A stretch of 64,000 bases of DNA from positions 1 through 64,000 of the forward strand of contig PLJM01000027.1 in NCBI GenBank assembly GCA_003139695.1, given 5' to 3'. Made by a program: the position numbers and the translations under genes. Source of the stretch: Candidatus Dormiibacterota bacterium. Lineage in GTDB: Bacteria; Chloroflexota; Dormibacteria; Dormibacterales; Dormibacteraceae. The notes under the pieces were generated by a model. It ran no database searches, had not been told where the DNA came from, and saw only the letters and a list, made by a program, of their open reading frames with translations. Below are positions 1-8,272 of the stretch, piece by piece. Positions within the stretch are counted from its first letter, which is position 1, and the number at the start of each line of letters is the position of its first letter.

Positions 1-80
1 CTCAAGCGGGCTTCCCGCTTTTAGAGGCAAGCTCGCTCAAGCGGGCTTCCCGCTTTTAGAGGCAAGCACGCTCAAGCGGC
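1..80. repeat. Tandem 35-base repeat with hairpin
   Basis: Two full units (1-35 and 36-70) and the start of a third (71-79) follow each other. The two full units differ at one base. Each contains the inverted repeat AGCGGG-CTT-CCCGCT followed by TTTT, which looks like a factor-independent terminator for transcription coming from the left on the plus strand. It may be a duplicated terminator of a gene outside the window, facing the 3' end of the minus-strand flotillin gene. Confidence 0.75.
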
Positions 81-105
81 CTAGCTCACGCAACCGAGCG
101 TCCGC

Positions 106-2016
106 TTATTTGGGACGGAACCGGTTGAGCAGGTCGCTCACGGTGACGTTGCTGTAGTCCTTCCCGAGCACCGCCTGCGCGGTCTGCCAGACGGCACGCG
201 CCGAGGCCGGTCCCTTCTCGGCCAGGTCCGACAGGCGCAGGGCCCCGTAAACCTGGATCTGCGGCACCTGCGCCAGCTGCGCGGCCATCCACTGCGCCCA
301 CTGTTCGACGTTGCCGGCGGTCGGGCCCACGCCCTTCATCGCATCCGCCTTCGCCTGGGAAACGGTCCCCCACGCCGGCGAGCTCGTCACCTTCTCGGCA
401 GCTGCCGCCGCCTTCGCCACCCCGGCCGTCTTGAGCGCACCGGCGACCGCCTGAGCCTTGGCCGCCTCGTCCTCCGCCTTCTGCATGCCTGCAGCTGCCT
501 TGGCCTCTGCCTCGTGTGCCTCGGTCTTGGCCTCCTCCGCAGCTTCCGCGGCCCTGGCCGCAGCTTCGGCTCGGGCTGCCTTGAGGGTGGAGAGACCCTC
601 GCCGGCGATCTCTGTGATCCGATCCGCGGCGCTGCCCGATGCGCTGCCGCCGTCGCCGTCGCCAGTGCGAAGACGCTCGCCAAAACCACGCCCCATCGCG
701 CCGCCGATAAGGCTCGGGACGTCGAGCCCGGTCAGGCCCTTGATCGCCGTGGTCGACTCGATCATGGCCCGGGTCGCGTTCTTGACGAGGTCGGACGCGC
801 CGTCGGCGCTCATGACTGTCAGCGAGTTGATGTGGCCCATCGGTTCAGCCGCGGCCCGAACGATTTCAGGCAGCGCCGCCAGCACGGTCTGGATGATGGC
901 TGCCTCGTTGAACTGCTTGTAAGCGTCGGCGCGCATCGCGAGGGCTTTGGCCTCGGCCTCGCCCTTCGTCAGCACGATCTGGGCCTCGGCGCCGCCTTCG
1001 AGTCGTGTCGTCTCCGCGTCGGCCTCGGCGGACGCGATCTTCGCGCGCTTGTCGCCTTCGGCCTTGGCGATAACGGCCTGCGCCAGGGCGGCGGCCGGCT
1101 TGACGGTCGAGGAGAGCAGCTCCTTCTCTTTGCGGTCGGCCTCCAGCTGGGCAAGCTCGGTCTGCTTGCGCACGACCTCCTGCTGGGCTTCGGCCTGTGC
1201 GAGTGGTCCTGCCTGGTCGGCCCGGGCCTGGGCGGCGGCGACCTGCGTCTTGGTCTCGGCCTCTCGCAGCGCGACGTCTCGGGCCGCGTTGATCTTTATC
1301 TGCTGCGACTCTGCTTCTCGGACCGCCGCTTCCTGGTCGGTGGTCGCCTTCACCATGCGAGCGTCACGAGTCACCGTCGACACGCTCTGCTGGCCCAGCA
1401 GCTCGATGTAGTTCGACTCATCGGAAAAGCTCTGGATCGTGAAGGCATCGATCTGAAGACCGCTGGTGGCGAGGTCGCCCTTGGCCGCGTCCTGCACCTG
1501 CTGGAGCAGCTTCTGGCGGTCGCGGATGAGCTCCTCGATCGTCAGCGTTCCGACGATCGATCGGAGCGAGCCTTCGAGCACGTTCTTGACGATCGAGTCG
1601 ACCTGCTCGGGCTTGGCGTCGAGGAATCGCTCGGCGGCGTTGCGCAGAGACTCCACGTCGCGCCCGATCTTGAAGGTCGCCACGCCCTGGACCTGGACCT
1701 TGATGCCCTGGCTCGTCACGGCGTCCGCGAGCTGCACGTTGATCTGGCGGGCGGTGAGCTTCAGCTTGCCCACGCGGTCGAGGAGCGGGCGGATGAACGT
1801 GCCGCCGCCGACCACGACCTTGACGCCCCGGTCGCCTGGGCTCGACAGGACCTGGCCCCTCTCGTCGCGCACCTTGGCGCCACGCGAGCCGGCGACGATG
1901 AGGGCCTCGTTGGCGCTGGCCACCTTGTAGCGGCTGGCGACGAAGGCGATGAGGAGGATGAGGATGATCACGCCGGTGACGGCAAGGAATGGTGTCGAGG
2001 TCACAAAACTAGGCAT
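106..2016 (-). CDS. Flotillin-family SPFH membrane protein
   Basis: This 636-residue protein has one N-terminal membrane segment (about residues 9-29), an SPFH/band-7 domain to about 210, and a long Ala/Glu/Gln-rich coiled-coil (about 215-380) with repeated EAEAKA-type segments typical of flotillins. A Gly-rich hinge near 440-470 and a second Ala/Glu/Lys coiled stretch (about 480-560) make it longer than the usual 480-520-residue bacterial flotillin. Flotillins scaffold membrane microdomains. Its start overlaps the 3' end of the NfeD-like gene by 8 bases, and NfeD partners are the standard operon companion of bacterial flotillins, so the two are surely co-translated. The role of the extra C-terminal tail is unknown. 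Confidence 0.9.
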   Translation of the reverse strand: MPSFVTSTPFLAVTGVIILILLIAFVASRYKVASANEALIVAGSRGAKVRDERGQVLSSPGDRGVKVVVGGGTFIRPLLDRVGKLKLTARQINVQLADAVTSQGIKVQVQGVATFKIGRDVESLRNAAERFLDAKPEQVDSIVKNVLEGSLRSIVGTLTIEELIRDRQKLLQQVQDAAKGDLATSGLQIDAFTIQSFSDESNYIELLGQQSVSTVTRDARMVKATTDQEAAVREAESQQIKINAARDVALREAETKTQVAAAQARADQAGPLAQAEAQQEVVRKQTELAQLEADRKEKELLSSTVKPAAALAQAVIAKAEGDKRAKIASAEADAETTRLEGGAEAQIVLTKGEAEAKALAMRADAYKQFNEAAIIQTVLAALPEIVRAAAEPMGHINSLTVMSADGASDLVKNATRAMIESTTAIKGLTGLDVPSLIGGAMGRGFGERLRTGDGDGGSASGSAADRITEIAGEGLSTLKAARAEAAARAAEAAEEAKTEAHEAEAKAAAGMQKAEDEAAKAQAVAGALKTAGVAKAAAAAEKVTSSPAWGTVSQAKADAMKGVGPTAGNVEQWAQWMAAQLAQVPQIQVYGALRLSDLAEKGPASARAVWQTAQAVLGKDYSNVTVSDLLNRFRPK

Positions 2017-2560
2017 CCGGACGTGCTCCTTCAGTGGTGACTAACGGGAGGGGGGCGACGATGATGTTGCTGCCGGCCACGCCCACGACCTTGACCGTGC
2101 GGCCCGGCGGAATCTCTGCATCTGCGGTGGCGGTCAGGTTGTGCGAGCCGCCCGCGAAGCTGATCAGCACAGTGCCGAAACGGTTGGCGGGAATCCCGAC
2201 CGAGACTCGCCCGGTCGAGCCGATCATCTCCTCGAGCCTGAACGTGTCTGACGACTCGGCCTGCTTGAGGACCTTGAAGGCGCCGAATACGACGCCGGAG
2301 CCAAGCGCCCCTGCCACGATGCCCGTGAGGGTCGCCACCCCGACGCCTGCGCCAAGGCCATGGAGGCCAAATAGCCCGCCAATGCCGAACATGGCGAGGA
2401 AGCCGAGCAGCATGGGGGCTGGGGACACGCCGGCAACGTCAAAGCCGAGATGAATGGCTCCAAATAAGCCGCTGAAGATGTCATCGAGGACCAGCGTGAG
2501 CAGCAGGAGAGCGCCCCCTGCGAGGAGGCAGACGCCAAACACCAGATCGGCTACATGCAA
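2009..2560 (-). CDS. NfeD-like membrane protein, flotillin partner
   Basis: This 183-residue protein has about three hydrophobic segments in the first 100 residues. A soluble C-terminal beta-rich domain follows (about 110-178, with GSTGRVSVGIPANRFGTV and GRTVKVVGVAGSNIIV), typical of the OB fold of NfeD/YqiJ proteins. It lacks the ClpP-like protease domain of long NfeD. Only a TTG start at the mapped position gives a full N-terminal membrane helix. It is first in a two-gene operon with flotillin (8-base overlap), which supports a joint role in membrane organisation. The family assignment is firm and the molecular function is not. Confidence 0.8.
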   Translation of the reverse strand: MHVADLVFGVCLLAGGALLLLTLVLDDIFSGLFGAIHLGFDVAGVSPAPMLLGFLAMFGIGGLFGLHGLGAGVGVATLTGIVAGALGSGVVFGAFKVLKQAESSDTFRLEEMIGSTGRVSVGIPANRFGTVLISFAGGSHNLTATADAEIPPGRTVKVVGVAGSNIIVAPLPLVTTEGARPDA

Positions 2561-2629
2561 TCCGTTCCCACCAGCGCCTGAATCTTAGGACGGCTTGCGG
2601 CCTGCTGCCGGTTGCTGCGCGGGCGCGGG

Positions 2630-3532
2630 CTACCGGTCCAGGAAGTCGACTATTGCCCGCGCCGCCGCCGGCGCCATTCCCACCGTGTAGTGGTTGGCCT
2701 CGATCTCGACGCCCACCGCGGTCGGAACCTCACGCAGGAAACGCGCGTATTCCTCTTTGGTGATGAGGAAGCCGAAGTTGGGCGGAATCTCCTGCGCCGC
2801 GCGCACCAGGAGAGCGGGCATCGTCAGCGCCGACCAGAGCTTGTAGGGGTCCTGGCCGAGGCGATATTGCTCGTCCTCCCAGGGCGCAGGCTTCTGGGTC
2901 CTGAACGAGACGCCACCCTCCACGTCGACCAGCTCGTAGTCGAACAGGCGCTCCCATGGCGGCCACGGCTGGTAGTGCGGCAGGTTCCTGGCCAGCGTCA
3001 TGAACGCTTCGCGGGAGGGAAAGACTGTCGCCAGCCGATCAAGGCCGGCGTATACGGGCACTTTGATCGATTCCTCGGGGAGGCCCGCGGCGTCCACCAG
3101 CACGATCCGGCGGACACGATCGGGCGCCACCTTGGCGACCACCATCGCGATCCAGGCCCCCATCGACCAGCCGATGACGTCAAAGGTCTCGGCTCCGAGC
3201 TGGTCGGCGATCTCGATGACGTCCCTGGCATGCGCTGGCCAGCCGTAGGTCCCGGGGCCGGTCTTGCTGCTGTGGCCCCGGCCACGGGGATCGAACGCCA
3301 CCTTGCGATGGCGCTCTCCATCGAGCGCTTCGTAGATGACGTCGAAGCTGCGCAGGTTTGCGCTCAAACCAGGAATTCCTATGACGAGCCGGCCTTCATC
3401 CGAGCCCGATATCTCACAGGCGACCTCGCCCGATTGCAGCTTCAGACGGCGCTTGGTGATCGGCAAAGGCTCAGTCCTATTACCCTGTTTGTAGGCGCTT
3501 GGTGTGCCCATCCTACTTGGGAAGTTGGGCAT
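2630..3532 (-). CDS. Alpha/beta-hydrolase fold protein
   Basis: A 300-residue alpha/beta hydrolase. It has the oxyanion-hole region VIGIPGLS (about 50), the nucleophile elbow GWSMG (about 122) and a likely catalytic His in EANHYTV near 283. The acid is probably one of the Asp/Glu residues around 225-255. The family covers esterases, lipases and haloperoxidase-like enzymes, and the substrate cannot be told. A second in-frame ATG lies at codon 8 and may be the real start. It is divergent from the EXORDIUM-like gene, whose preferred start is only 28 bases away, so both promoters must lie in or near coding sequence. Confidence 0.85.
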   Translation of the reverse strand: MPNFPSRMGTPSAYKQGNRTEPLPITKRRLKLQSGEVACEISGSDEGRLVIGIPGLSANLRSFDVIYEALDGERHRKVAFDPRGRGHSSKTGPGTYGWPAHARDVIEIADQLGAETFDVIGWSMGAWIAMVVAKVAPDRVRRIVLVDAAGLPEESIKVPVYAGLDRLATVFPSREAFMTLARNLPHYQPWPPWERLFDYELVDVEGGVSFRTQKPAPWEDEQYRLGQDPYKLWSALTMPALLVRAAQEIPPNFGFLITKEEYARFLREVPTAVGVEIEANHYTVGMAPAAARAIVDFLDR

Positions 3533-3560
3533 CGAGTCACCCGAGCGCCGGGAGGTCGAA

Positions 3561-4343
3561 ATGGCAATACGCCCGCCCGCCTCGACAGCCGCGTACCGCG
3601 GTCCGCGCGATCCGATTCGGGTTGTGCCGTTACGCGAAGAGTTCGGCCCGATCGCGCCCGCGCCGATCCCCGCTCCCAGCCTTACCTACCGGGGTGGACC
3701 GCTGATGACCGCGGTGCAGATCTTCACGTTCTTCTGGGGCGGCGGCTGGCAGGGGCAACCCCAGGCGGGACTTATGGCGCAGATCATCGGGTTCTTCGAC
3801 TATGTCGTAACCAGCCCCCTTATCGATCAGCTGGCAGAGTACGGGGTGGCCGGAAGCAAAATTGGCCACGGCGCCAATCTCGGCGCCCTCTCGATCGCCG
3901 GAGCGGTCGGACCGTCGGTCGACGACAATGCAATCCAGCAGCTCATCCAGCACGAGATCTCAACGAACTCCGCTGTGCCGCAACCCACGCCGAGCTCGCT
4001 GTACTTCCTCTTCGCGCCGCCAGGGGTGGCGGTCAGCCTCGGCGGGAGCAGCTCGTGCACAACCTTCTGCGGCTATCACAACGACATCAACGGTCAGATC
4101 TTTTATGCAGTCATGCCGTATCCGGACTGCACTGGCTGCACGGGCGCGCTCACCGCCCTTGACGCAATCACGTCGACGACTTCGCACGAGCTGTGCGAAG
4201 CGATCACGGACCCGATTCCAGGCCAGGGTTGGTATGACGACAGCAACGGCGAGATCGGTGACATCTGTGCGTGGAAAACGAAGCGGCTTGGCGCGTACAC
4301 CGTACAGCTGGAGTGGTCGAATCACGCGGGGCGGTGCATCTAA
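3561..4343 (+). CDS. EXORDIUM-like secreted-type protein with zincin-like HEL motif
   Basis: The tracked ORF begins at a GTG at 3504, but an ATG at 3561 with GGGAGG about 8 bases upstream is a better start and gives 260 residues. The C-terminal half has a stretch resembling EXORDIUM/phosphate-induced-1 proteins: SHELCEAITDP followed by GWYDDSNGEIGDIC and a run of cysteines (SSSCTTFCGYH, DCTGCTG). The HELxxA pattern recalls metallopeptidases, but the full HExxH is absent, so catalysis is doubtful. No clear signal peptide is visible. The gene ends 2 bases before the phosphoesterase start, so the pair is co-transcribed. Family recognition is from motif memory only. Confidence 0.6.
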   Translation: MAIRPPASTAAYRGPRDPIRVVPLREEFGPIAPAPIPAPSLTYRGGPLMTAVQIFTFFWGGGWQGQPQAGLMAQIIGFFDYVVTSPLIDQLAEYGVAGSKIGHGANLGALSIAGAVGPSVDDNAIQQLIQHEISTNSAVPQPTPSSLYFLFAPPGVAVSLGGSSSCTTFCGYHNDINGQIFYAVMPYPDCTGCTGALTALDAITSTTSHELCEAITDPIPGQGWYDDSNGEIGDICAWKTKRLGAYTVQLEWSNHAGRCI

Positions 4344-4345
4344 AC

Positions 4346-5323
4346 ATGGCGGCAACAAGCCCGATCAAGCATGTCGTGATCATCGTCAAGGAGAATCACG
4401 GCTACGACAATTACTTCGGTGCGTTCCCGGGTGGCAACGGGGCCACCATGCAGCGAAGCCCGAACCCACCGCCGAAAGATCCCGACCACCGGCACGCGGC
4501 GTGGCTCACGAGGGATACCACCGCGCCTCGCGTGCAGTTCGAGCAGGCCGACATTCCCCACTACTGGAAATACGCGAGCGAATTCAGCCTCTGCGACAAC
4601 TACTTCACCGACGTGGCCGGACCGTCGACGCCCAACCACCTGATGCTGATCATGGCCGACTCGCCATTGATCGATAATCCCCGCCGCAATTACCGGAAGG
4701 CGCCAGGGCCCCCGTTGTACGACCAGCCCAGCCTGCCCTCGAAGCTGGATGCCGCGGGCCTCACATGGGGCAACTACGGCGGCTACGCCTTCGAGTTCAT
4801 CAAGTACACCGCGGGCAAGAATCGGCCTTGGCAACAGTTCGCCACGGACGCCGCGGCCGGCAAGCTGCCTTCAGTCTCGTGGCTCTATTCCGATGGCGTA
4901 CGCAGCGAGCACCCTGCAGATACCTCGGCTGAAACGGCTGCCGGCAATGGCAACGTGACCAATGGGATGCAGTGGACTGTGGACCAGGTCAGCGCGGTGG
5001 TGGCCGCAGGTCTCTGGCAGCAGGTGGCGATCTTCATCACGTGGGATGACTGGGGAGGCTGGTGGGACCACGTGACTCCCGCGCAGATCGAGAAGTGGAC
5101 GGATGGTACCCAGTTCCGATACGGGGGGCGCGTTGGTTGCCTGGTGCTGAGCCCGTACGCGCGTAAAGGCTACGTCTCCAAGGGGCTGCACTCCCACGTG
5201 AGCTTGGTCAAGTTCTGTGAGACGACGTTCGGCCTCGCCTCACTGAACGCCCGCACCGCGGCGGCCGATGGGATGGCGGACTGTTTCGATCTGACCCAGG
5301 CACCGTTGCCACCCCCATCCTGA
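4346..5323 (+). CDS. Phospholipase C / acid phosphatase-type phosphoesterase
   Basis: The tracked ORF starts inside the preceding gene. The ATG at 4346, two bases after that gene's stop, gives 325 residues that open directly with the family motif: HVVIIVKENHGYDNYFG is the nucleophile/metal block of the bacterial PLC/AcpA phosphoesterase family (usually ENxSFDxYFG). GPSTPNHLMLIM and ITWDDWGGWWDHV are the second and third conserved blocks. The enzyme should cleave a phosphate ester such as a phospholipid headgroup. No Tat or Sec signal is seen, although many relatives are exported. Tight coupling with the EXORDIUM-like gene suggests a shared, perhaps surface or phosphate-related, role. Confidence 0.82.
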   Translation: MAATSPIKHVVIIVKENHGYDNYFGAFPGGNGATMQRSPNPPPKDPDHRHAAWLTRDTTAPRVQFEQADIPHYWKYASEFSLCDNYFTDVAGPSTPNHLMLIMADSPLIDNPRRNYRKAPGPPLYDQPSLPSKLDAAGLTWGNYGGYAFEFIKYTAGKNRPWQQFATDAAAGKLPSVSWLYSDGVRSEHPADTSAETAAGNGNVTNGMQWTVDQVSAVVAAGLWQQVAIFITWDDWGGWWDHVTPAQIEKWTDGTQFRYGGRVGCLVLSPYARKGYVSKGLHSHVSLVKFCETTFGLASLNARTAAADGMADCFDLTQAPLPPPS

Positions 5324-5371
5324 TTGGCGACGTGAATGGACACAGGAGCCCAGCGTGGGTAAGGTCAGACC

Positions 5372-5938
5372 ATGACCACACTTAGGAACCGGCCGAAGAC
5401 CGCGCTCCTCGTCGTGGACGTGCAGAACGGCGTCGTCGGAGGGGCTCACGAGCGCGACGCGGTCGTCGCGAACGTCGGCACCCTTGTCGAGAAGGCGCGG
5501 AAGGAACGGGTCCCCGTGGTCTGGGTCCAACACTCCGACGAGCAGCTTGCTAAAGGGAGCGACGACTGGCGGATCGTCCCCGAGCTGAAGCCCGCAGACG
5601 CCGAGCCCCACGTCGAGAAAAACTACGGCGACGCCTTCGAGGACACCAACCTCGAGCCCGTGCTGTCGGGCCTCGGAGTCGGGCGACTCGTCATCGTCGG
5701 CGCGGAAACCGACGCGTGCATCCGGTCGACGCTCCACGGCGCGCTGGTAAGGGGCTACGACGCGACTCTTGTCAGCGACGCCCACACGACGGGCGACAAG
5801 TCGGAATGGGGGGCGCCGACGCCGGACATGGTCATAGCGCACACGAACCTGTACTGGAAGTACCAGACGGCGCCGGGTCGTACGGCCGGGACGGTCGAGA
5901 CCAGGGATGTCGACTTCGGCGGCACGCCTAAGACTTAG
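5372..5938 (+). CDS. Isochorismatase-family cysteine hydrolase
   Basis: A 188-residue single-domain hydrolase with all three catalytic positions of the family: Asp in LLVVDVQNG (about 16), Lys in VEKNYGDAF (about 86) and Cys in GAETDACIRST (about 119). The family includes isochorismatases, nicotinamidases and amidohydrolases acting on small amides or vinyl ethers. Nothing here fixes the substrate. It stands alone, 48 bases after the phosphoesterase and convergent with the small lipoprotein gene. Confidence 0.88.
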   Translation: MTTLRNRPKTALLVVDVQNGVVGGAHERDAVVANVGTLVEKARKERVPVVWVQHSDEQLAKGSDDWRIVPELKPADAEPHVEKNYGDAFEDTNLEPVLSGLGVGRLVIVGAETDACIRSTLHGALVRGYDATLVSDAHTTGDKSEWGAPTPDMVIAHTNLYWKYQTAPGRTAGTVETRDVDFGGTPKT

Positions 5939-5963
5939 CGTCGACCTGCATTCGCGGTCATGT

Positions 5964-6386
5964 CTAGTAGACCGCGCTCGGAGGGAAATTGCCCGAGGTG
6001 GCCACGAACGTTACTTTGCTTGCGCCATCGACCCTGTATAGCCATGAGTGCGATAGCTGCCCGTGGCTGGGGTCGACATCGCCGCCGTGGAACGCACTTG
6101 CGTCCCAATCCTCGGTAAGGGTCACGAGGAACTCGCTACGGTACCAGGCAACCGACGTCTGGCACGTGCCTGGCACGCGAATCCCAGGGGCCGGACCTCC
6201 GCCTCCAATGATGCAGGGCATTTGACCCGGCTTCTCTGGAAACGTCTGCGATGAATCCGCGAAGCCAGAAGCAACGAGGACGGCCCGTATGGCAGCGTCC
6301 GTATTCGGTTCGGCTGTGCTCGTACTACAGGCCGCCAACGTCACGCTCGCAAGGACCACAAGCACCGTTCTAATTCGCCGATTCAT
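5964..6386 (-). CDS. Small predicted lipoprotein, unknown function
   Basis: The track starts at a TTG, but an ATG three codons later (6386) gives a normal 140-residue lipoprotein precursor: MNRRIR, a hydrophobic stretch, then the lipobox LAAC at about residue 19. The mature part is about 120 residues with no family I recognise. It has two further cysteines (PCIIGG, TCQTS) that could form a disulfide. It is convergent with the isochorismatase-type gene. Confidence 0.6.
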   Translation of the reverse strand: MNRRIRTVLVVLASVTLAACSTSTAEPNTDAAIRAVLVASGFADSSQTFPEKPGQMPCIIGGGGPAPGIRVPGTCQTSVAWYRSEFLVTLTEDWDASAFHGGDVDPSHGQLSHSWLYRVDGASKVTFVATSGNFPPSAVY

Positions 6387-6773
6387 GGTCGCCAACGTAA
6401 ATCATGAAGGGGCATGAGGGTCAGCTGGATTGCCCGAATTACAGCCCTTAGGACGCGCCCGAACGCGCTCTTAGCAGTCGAACACAGACCAGCAGATGTC
6501 GTTCCGCAACCGCTGGTCGTCGAATACGAGCTCGCGAATCGCCTCCGGGAGCTGGTCGCGCTGCCACCGGCACTCGAGTCGCCCTGCGCATAGCTTGAAT
6601 TCACTCAAGTCGCCAATGAGCGCGCGCCACGGTCCTTTGCGCATCTGCTTCAAGAAGGTAGGAGTCTTGCTATCCGGCGCTGAGGTCTGCCCGTGGCAGC
6701 CAAAAGGGCACGAATGGTGGCATTTTTGGCGCTCGCACAGCCTAAAGGGCACGAATGGCCGATCCGAGCGTGT
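6387..6773. other. Gene-poor stretch between lipoprotein and tRNA-Pro
   Basis: Apart from the doubtful small ORF at 6471-6644, I see no gene here. The 15-base sequence AAAGGGCACGAATGG occurs twice about 40 bases apart (near 6704 and 6744) just before the tRNA. No terminator is evident. Confidence 0.5.
6471..6644 (-). CDS. Possible 57-residue protein or gene remnant
   Basis: The C-terminal part of a tracked minus ORF reads like real protein (MRKGPWRALIGDLSEF, QRDQLPEAIRELVFDD), while the rest of that ORF is antisense to tRNA-Pro. Starting at the ATG at 6644 gives 57 residues with Trp, Cys and mixed charge. No convincing ribosome-binding site precedes it and I recognise no family. It could equally be a decayed gene end. 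Confidence 0.28.
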   Translation of the reverse strand: MRKGPWRALIGDLSEFKLCAGRLECRWQRDQLPEAIRELVFDDQRLRNDICWSVFDC

Positions 6774-6850
6774 TGGTCGGGCGGGCGAGATTCGAACTCG
6801 CGGTCTCCTGGTCCCAAACCAGGCGCTTTGCCGAGCTAAGCTACCGCCCG
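6774..6850 (-). tRNA. tRNA-Pro (UGG)
   Basis: On the minus strand a full cloverleaf folds: acceptor CGGGCGG/CCGCCCG, anticodon arm CCTGG-TTTGGGA-CCAGG (anticodon TGG), T arm GCGAG-TTCGAAT-CTCGC, discriminator A and an encoded CCA. The two ORFs drawn through it in the track are artefacts. Confidence 0.95.
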
Positions 6851-7003
6851 CCTCACTGAAGTCAGACCAGGCGCCAACAATGCCGACCATCGCCTCGACC
6901 GTCTGTTACTGACTTTCTTACGGCAACGAACCGAGGGTGGTAAACATTATCAAGGAAGCCGAATAGGTTTCCGACCGCTCGGCTTTTTTGGGGAGTGTGT
7001 CCT

Positions 7004-7597
7004 ATGAAGAGATGGTTCGTGGTGGCATTGGTTTCGGCCGCGATGGCCCTGGTGCCCATGACGGCAGCTGCAGACGAGGGGCACGGAGACGGGCATAGCA
7101 AGGACTTCGGGCCTTTCAAGAGCTCGTCGACCGACTCCAGCACCTGCGGGAACGATTGGGCCAACGACACATTCAAGCGTGAGTTCGTCGTCCATGATTC
7201 GGGTTCCGGGTCTTGGACTGTCACCGAAAATTTCGACGACGGCCATTTCGTGACGATGACAGCAGTGAGCCCGGGTGCTTGCGAGACCAGCTCACATCAC
7301 GGCCTCCTGGTCACCGCCGGCAACAAGGGCAACTTCGAAGGCTTCCTGTCCGGATCCGTGTCAGGTGGGACGTACACTCCAAACGGCTGCAAAGCTGCGA
7401 CGGCAGACTGCACGACGACTAGCGGTTTCATCCTGGCCGTGTTCGGGCCTGCCGCCACCTATAGCTGCTTAATCAGTGGCGGGGCTTGCAGCTTCTTCTT
7501 CGACTACAAAGGCCACGGCCACGAGCTCATTTACCGCCACTGGATCAACGCTTCGGATGATCTGGGCGGCAACCGCGGGGACATCGCGACCTCGTAG
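7004..7597 (+). CDS. Secreted protein of unknown function
   Basis: The ATG at 7004 follows GGGGAG and gives 197 residues. A clear Sec signal peptide (MKRWF, hydrophobic core, cleavage near TAAA-DEG at about 23) leads a mature domain rich in Gly, Ser, Thr, His and aromatics. It has about six cysteines (STCGN, GACETS, NGCKAATADC, SCLISGGAC), suggesting an extracytoplasmic disulfide-linked beta domain. A His-rich stretch follows the signal (DEGHGDGHSKD). I recognise no family. It has its own upstream region and is followed by a strong hairpin shared with the convergent rdgB operon. Confidence 0.7.
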   Translation: MKRWFVVALVSAAMALVPMTAAADEGHGDGHSKDFGPFKSSSTDSSTCGNDWANDTFKREFVVHDSGSGSWTVTENFDDGHFVTMTAVSPGACETSSHHGLLVTAGNKGNFEGFLSGSVSGGTYTPNGCKAATADCTTTSGFILAVFGPAATYSCLISGGACSFFFDYKGHGHELIYRHWINASDDLGGNRGDIATS

Positions 7598-7610
7598 ACG
7601 GCAAGACGGA

Positions 7611-7638
7611 CGGAGCCGGCGGATCGTCGCCGGCTCCG
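7611..7638. terminator. GC-rich hairpin between convergent genes
   Basis: A perfect 11-base-pair inverted repeat (CGGAGCCGGCG, loop GATCGT) lies between the secreted-protein gene and rdgB. It has no T tract on either side, so it would be an atypical bidirectional terminator or a transcript-end stabiliser for the long minus-strand operon. Confidence 0.6.
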
Positions 7639-7684
7639 CAACGCCGGTCTCCCAACCCTCTGCCCAAAAGGTGAGACGGAGCAT

Positions 7685-8272
7685 TCACACTGACAGCCGA
7701 CCCAGCGCGCCCGACTCCAGCAGCGCGCGGACCGCCCGAGCCCGATGACTGTACAAACGCTTCTCCTCCAGCCGCATCTCCCCGAACGTTTTCCCCGTGC
7801 CCGGAACCAGGAACACCGGGTCGTAGCCGAAGCCGGCCTCGCCCCGCCACTCCGGCACGATCTCCCCTCGGCACTCGCCCTCGAAGAACTGGGTTGGGTG
7901 GCCCGGATCGGCCAGCGCCAGCACGCAGACAAAGCGCGCGTTCCACGGCCGCGGCTTGCCCTCGAGCCGTTTCAGCAGCTCTGCGGTGCGCTCCTCTTGC
8001 GTCGGTCCCAGCCGCGCCGAGCGGATGCCGGGAAATCCCTCCAACGCCTCAACCTCGACCCCAGAGTCATCGCCTAACGCCGGCAGACCTGAGCGCTCAA
8101 CGGCCGTCTCCGCCTTCAACCTCGCGTTCTCCGTGTAGGTCTCCCCCACCTCGTCGATCTCGGTGTCAAACGCGATGAGCTCGAGCCCAGCACTTGCCAG
8201 CAGCTCGCGATACTCCCGCAGCTTTCCCGTGTTGCCGGTCGCGATGACCAGCTTGCGTCGCTTCTCAGCCAA
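7685..8272 (-). CDS. rdgB: XTP/dITP diphosphatase (RdgB/HAM1)
   Basis: This 195-residue enzyme hydrolyses non-canonical purine nucleoside triphosphates (dITP, XTP) to monophosphates, cleaning the nucleotide pool. Family blocks are intact: [12 protein letters not shown] at the N-terminus, [17 protein letters not shown] with the metal ligands (about 66-80), [15 protein letters not shown] (about 150) and the terminal SHRARAV. Length matches the family. It overlaps rph by 8 bases, and the rph-rdgB pair is a well-known arrangement. It is the last gene of the long minus-strand run. Confidence 0.97.
   Translation of the reverse strand: MAEKRRKLVIATGNTGKLREYRELLASAGLELIAFDTEIDEVGETYTENARLKAETAVERSGLPALGDDSGVEVEALEGFPGIRSARLGPTQEERTAELLKRLEGKPRPWNARFVCVLALADPGHPTQFFEGECRGEIVPEWRGEAGFGYDPVFLVPGTGKTFGEMRLEEKRLYSHRARAVRALLESGALGRLSV

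Noticed and set aside
514-2040. 508-residue plus-strand ORF over the flotillin gene
   Set aside because: It is antisense to a clear flotillin, consists of Arg/Leu/Gly-rich low-information sequence, and arises from GC-rich codon bias.
2612-4162. 516-residue plus-strand ORF across the hydrolase and EXORDIUM-like genes
   Set aside because: It reads one real gene antisense and the other out of frame; no recognisable domain.
6471-6912. Two ORFs (139 and 138 residues) on both strands through 6774-6850
   Set aside because: Both translate the tRNA-Pro gene (EIRTRGLLVPNQ is a typical tRNA artefact). Only the end of the minus one was kept as a doubtful small ORF.
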